Assembly: GCF_014874095.1 (NCBI RefSeq)
Contig: NZ_JADBEB010000001.1
Location: 4,898,001 to 4,962,000, forward strand
Direction of reading: 5' to 3'
Origin: Plantactinospora soyae
GTDB taxonomy: Bacteria; Actinomycetota; Actinomycetes; Mycobacteriales; Micromonosporaceae
DNA length: 64,000 nucleotides
The translations under genes were made by a program, and so were the position numbers. The notes under the pieces were generated by a model that did not search any database, was not told the DNA's origin, and saw nothing but the letters and a program-made list of their open reading frames with translations. Position 1 is the stretch's first letter, and the number at the start of each line of letters is the position of its first letter. Of this stretch, positions 59,706-64,000 are shown piece after piece.

Positions 59706-60293
59706 GTGGATGAACTGGAGTTGGCGGACTGGCGTGAGCAGGTGGCCCGGCTCTATCTGTCGGACCTCGACCTGGCCGGATTCCGGGCGGCCCGGGACGC
59801 GCTCTTCGCCGGGCACCCGCAGTCACCGATCCCGCTGACCGACCGACCCCGGTTCACCGGGCTGCGCTACTTCCCGCCCAACCCGGAGGCGGTGGTCGAC
59901 GTGCCGGTGCGCCCGGCGACCGGCACCCTGAGCATCGACACCGGTGGACCGGACGGAGTGGTGCACTACCGCCGGACCGGCATCGCGGAGACGCCGTGGG
60001 GGCCACTGACCCTCTGGTGGATCGAGGCGTACGGCGGTGGGCTGTTCCTGCCGTTCCGGGACGGTACCGCCGCCGCTCGGGAGACGTACGGGGGTGGGCG
60101 GTATCTCACCGACACCGTGAAGGGGACGTACGGCCGGGGCCTGACCGTGCTTCCCGGCGGACGCCTCCGGCTCGACTTCAACTACGCCTACAACCCGTCC
60201 TGCGCGTACGACGACCGGTGGGCCTGCCCACTGGCGCCGGAGGAGAACCGGATCACCGCGCCGCTCCGGGCCGGCGAGCGCACCTACCACTGA
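59706..60293 (+). CDS. DUF1684 family protein
   Basis: 195 residues. The family marks are all seen: FTGLRYFPPNPEAVVDV, LWWIEAYGGGLFLPFRDGTA, ETYGGGRYLTDTVKG and the end DFNYAYNPSCAYDDRWACPL-APEENRI with the conserved Cys pair. DUF1684 proteins are of unknown function. The N-terminal WREQVARLYLSDLDLAGFRA is a helix typical of the family. Confidence 0.9.
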   Translation: MDELELADWREQVARLYLSDLDLAGFRAARDALFAGHPQSPIPLTDRPRFTGLRYFPPNPEAVVDVPVRPATGTLSIDTGGPDGVVHYRRTGIAETPWGPLTLWWIEAYGGGLFLPFRDGTAAARETYGGGRYLTDTVKGTYGRGLTVLPGGRLRLDFNYAYNPSCAYDDRWACPLAPEENRITAPLRAGERTYH

Positions 60294-60327
60294 CCGGCGC
60301 CCGCCGGCTCGCTCCGAACCGAAACCG

Positions 60328-60936
60328 TCAACCCGGGGCCCCGGCCGGCTGCTGTCCCGGCCAGTTCATCCGCCCGATGAGCTGGCGGGCCTGGTCGGCG
60401 AAGGTCGCGTCCACGGTCACCGCGTACTGGTTGGCCCGGAGGCTGCTCGCCGAGGTGAAGTCGCGCCGACCACCGGTCATGGAGTGCGCGATGGCGCCGA
60501 AGATGGCGCCCCAGACCGCACCGATGCCCAGGCCGACCAGGATCACCGCCCACCAGTTCCCGACGGTGAAGATGCCGAAGAGCAGTCCGATGAACAGACC
60601 GAACCAGGCACCGGTCGCGGCACCGGCCAACCCTGCCCGTGCGGTCGTCATCCGCCCCAGCACCGTCTCGACCAGCGCCAGGTCGGTACCGACGATCGCG
60701 GCACGCTCGACCGGGAACTGGTTGTCGGAGAGGAAGTCCACGGCGTACTGCGCCGATGGGTAGTCCGGGTACGAGGCGACGGTCACCGTGGCGTTTCCGG
60801 GCCCGGTGCCGCCATCGCTGCCGGGCGTCCTGAACTGGTCGCCGGACGGGCCGGACGGGAGGTCGTTCCCTCCGGTGACACCGGGTACGCCGAGCGTGCC
60901 GGAGCGCCACGCCGCCGTCGGGTTCCTGGACATCAT
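60328..60936 (-). CDS. General stress protein-like membrane protein with a glycine zipper
   Basis: 202 residues. After a disordered Gly/Pro-rich start (1-45) comes the general-stress-protein domain (VASYPDYPSAQYAVDFLSDN, QFPVERAAIVGTDLALVETV). Two Gly-rich membrane helices follow (GAWFGLFIGLLFGIFTVGNW, VILVGLGIGAVWGAIFGAIA). The C-terminal YAVTVDATFADQARQLIGRM segment closes it. These proteins are stress-related, of unknown action. A SigB/SigF-type sigma factor is also in this window, but no link is shown. Confidence 0.83.
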   Translation of the reverse strand: MMSRNPTAAWRSGTLGVPGVTGGNDLPSGPSGDQFRTPGSDGGTGPGNATVTVASYPDYPSAQYAVDFLSDNQFPVERAAIVGTDLALVETVLGRMTTARAGLAGAATGAWFGLFIGLLFGIFTVGNWWAVILVGLGIGAVWGAIFGAIAHSMTGGRRDFTSASSLRANQYAVTVDATFADQARQLIGRMNWPGQQPAGAPG

Positions 60937-61061
60937 GAATCAGCCTCCTTCGTCACCGCTCGGTTCCCCGCCTGGAAGGCGCGGTAACCCGTCGCGGCGA
61001 CGGGAAACGGACGCCCGTCACGTCGCCCGGGAGTTCCGTCCCCGCCGCGCCCGGATGTCCG

Positions 61062-61099
61062 GGTACGGGCTCAGCGGGCGGGTACGCGCTCAGCGGGCG
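61062..61099. repeat. 19-bp tandem duplication spanning the MmyB-like gene stop codon
   Basis: GGTACGGGCTCAGCGGGCG (61062-61080) and GGTACGCGCTCAGCGGGCG (61081-61099) differ at one base. The stop codon of the minus-strand gene (61090-61092) is in the second unit and repeated in the first. Confidence 0.8.
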
Positions 61100-61914
61100 G
61101 TTACGGTGCCGACGCGTCGATCGGCCGAGGCCAACGCCTCGCGGGTCGCCTCGTCGAGGGGGAAGAACGACTCGACGGAGAGTTCCGCCACGGTGACGTC
61201 CAGCGGGGTGCCGAAGGCGAAGACGGTGCTGAAGAAGGCGAGTTCCCGGTCACCGTCCCGGATCCGCAACGGCACCACGACGTCTCCCGGGCCCGGAAGT
61301 TCGATCTCCGGCTCGGGCTGGTCGCACGGATAGCCGCGCAACTCGTCGTACAGCTCGGCCAGCTCGGGATCGCCGGTCGTGGCGACCTGCCGGCGGAGCC
61401 GGCCGAGCAGGTGGGCCCGCCATTCGCCCAGGTTCACGATCCGCGCCGCCAGCCCGGCCGGATGCAGGCTCAACCGGAGCGCGTTGACCGGCGGGGTGAG
61501 CAGCGGTGCCGCGACCCCGTCGGTGAAGACGCCGATGCTGTCGTTCGTCTCGACGAGGTTCCAGCAACGGTCGACGGCGACCGCGGGGTACGGCTGGTGG
61601 CCGGTGAGCACCTGCCGGACCGCCGCGCGGATCGGGGCCAGCGCGGGGGAGTCCAGCGGCGTCCGGGGATAGATCGGCGCGTAGCCGGCGGCGAGCAGGA
61701 GGTAGTTGCGTTCGCGCAGCGGCACCTCGAGTTGTTCGGCGAGCCGGAGCACCATGTCTCGGCTCGGCATGGCCCGGCCGGTCTCCACGAAGCTCAGATG
61801 TCGGGTGGAGATCTCCGCCTGGATGGCGAGTTCCAGTTGGCTCAACCGGCGTCGCTCGCGCCACCCGCGCAGCAACTGGCCGATCGGACGCTGTCGCTGT
61901 CCGGCGACCCTCAT
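61090..61914 (-). CDS. XRE regulator with MmyB-like ligand domain
   Basis: 274 residues from ATG 61914. HTH_XRE at 10-65 (IGQLLRGWRERRRLSQLELA, EISTRHLSFVETGRAMPSRD). Then the MmyB-type domain: YPAVAVDRCWNLVETNDSIG, NALRLSLHPAGLAARIVNLG, EWRAHLLGRLRRQV and a C-terminal LDVTVAELSVESFFPLDEAT. Proteins of this kind regulate oxidoreductase or resistance genes and may bind a small ligand. It lies between the stress protein and GH6 genes with its own promoter. Confidence 0.88.
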   Translation of the reverse strand: MRVAGQRQRPIGQLLRGWRERRRLSQLELAIQAEISTRHLSFVETGRAMPSRDMVLRLAEQLEVPLRERNYLLLAAGYAPIYPRTPLDSPALAPIRAAVRQVLTGHQPYPAVAVDRCWNLVETNDSIGVFTDGVAAPLLTPPVNALRLSLHPAGLAARIVNLGEWRAHLLGRLRRQVATTGDPELAELYDELRGYPCDQPEPEIELPGPGDVVVPLRIRDGDRELAFFSTVFAFGTPLDVTVAELSVESFFPLDEATREALASADRRVGTVTAR

Positions 61915-62057
61915 CTCGTCATCACCACTCTGATCGTACGGATGTGTCGCGGACGGCTCCCCCGAGCCGGCCAGGTCAGGGGGCGAAAGGTTCGCCCCGA
62001 CAGGGTCGCCGCCCCTCGGGTGGGTGGTGGACGGCGACACTGTCGTGGATCCGTGGA

Positions 62058-63817
<1,760 letters not shown>

Positions 63818-64000
63818 GTGCCGACCGTGCCGCTGCCCGCAGATCCGAACCTCGAACAACTGCGCCACCAGGCCCGTACCCTGCAACGGGCGGTACGCGC
63901 CGGCGAACCCGCCGCGCTGGCCCGGATCGCCGAGCACCACCCGGCGGGCGTACCGGCCGAGGCGGCCCGGGCCGGCTTCCCGCGCCACGCCGCCCAACTC
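63818..64000 (+). CDS. Ankyrin-type or Clp-N-like soluble protein, N-terminal part
   Basis: GTG 63818 has AAGGAG before it; the frame runs off the window after 61 codons. The start PTVPLPADPNLEQLRHQART, then LQRAVRAGEPAALARIAEHH and RAGFPRHAAQL, is the opening seen in actinobacterial ankyrin-repeat proteins. No later domain can be read. Confidence 0.6.
   Translation, partial: MPTVPLPADPNLEQLRHQARTLQRAVRAGEPAALARIAEHHPAGVPAEAARAGFPRHAAQL

Overview
The window is high-GC actinobacterial chromosome, most likely from a Micromonosporaceae genus such as Micromonospora or Plantactinospora. Reasons are the strong G/C bias at third codon positions, the many GTG starts, the Scr1-type XRE/DUF397 regulators, a sigma-F-type sigma factor, DUF6343, DUF1684 and PAC2 proteins, class F sortase, secreted GH6/GH9 cellulases with CBM2 domains, and scattered AAGGGGCCCTT palindromic repeats. 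The genus is inference. No rRNA, tRNA, CRISPR array, prophage or complete insertion sequence was found. This is mostly ordinary core and shell chromosome.

Layout. 0-5.4 kb: an MmcQ/YjbR protein, a quinone-type oxidoreductase behind a SoxR-like promoter, a cholesterol-oxidase-like GMC enzyme, a CMP/dCMP-type deaminase and an ankyrin protein. 5.4-8.4 kb: a polar amino-acid ABC transporter (binding protein, permease, ATPase) preceded by a short leader peptide of the actinobacterial cysteine-attenuator type, so the cargo is probably a sulfur amino acid. 8.4-22.7 kb: HrpA helicase, two divergent-from-canon histidine-phosphatase paralogues, an ABM monooxygenase with a second SoxR-like promoter, a frameshifted membrane gene coupled to a GntR regulator below a perfect palindrome, a MarR/FAD-monooxygenase pair, a DUF3516 helicase and TrmB. 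22.8-29.5 kb: a sortase and its likely substrate, an MhuD-like ABM protein, the first copy of a four-gene XRE-DUF397 module, and the adenosine deaminase - PAC2 - exonuclease III group.

29.8-39 kb: cell-wall and envelope proteins, GDSL esterase lipoprotein, PPOX protein, succinate-semialdehyde dehydrogenase, LLM oxidoreductase, GNAT and an Nramp-like transporter. 39-47 kb: large GH9 cellulase, PP2C phosphatase, HrpB and a SigF-type sigma factor. 47-55.5 kb: MobA-like transferase, DUF2071, PIMT-like methyltransferase, MFS transporter with an HTH protein, serine beta-lactamase-like hydrolase, DUF1048 protein and a MarR/GbsR regulator with an IS30-like HTH. 55.5-57.2 kb: second copy of the XRE-DUF397 module. 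57.3-64 kb: MarR-pirin pair, GNAT, DUF1684, glycine-zipper stress protein, MmyB-like regulator, GH6 cellulase and a truncated final gene.

The clearest regulatory circuits are: two SoxR-like boxes (7-4-7 dyads inside 19-bp promoter spacers) on two redox genes; CebR-like boxes (TGGGAGCGCTCCCA and one variant) on both cellulases; the cysteine leader on the ABC transporter; and a CGTTGCA operator cluster between the DUF1048 gene and the GbsR-like regulator. The least explained signals are the duplicated four-gene module in which two tiny cysteine-motif proteins are divergent from XRE-DUF397, a family of long inverted repeats at gene ends, and tandem repeats that span stop codons at four unrelated loci.
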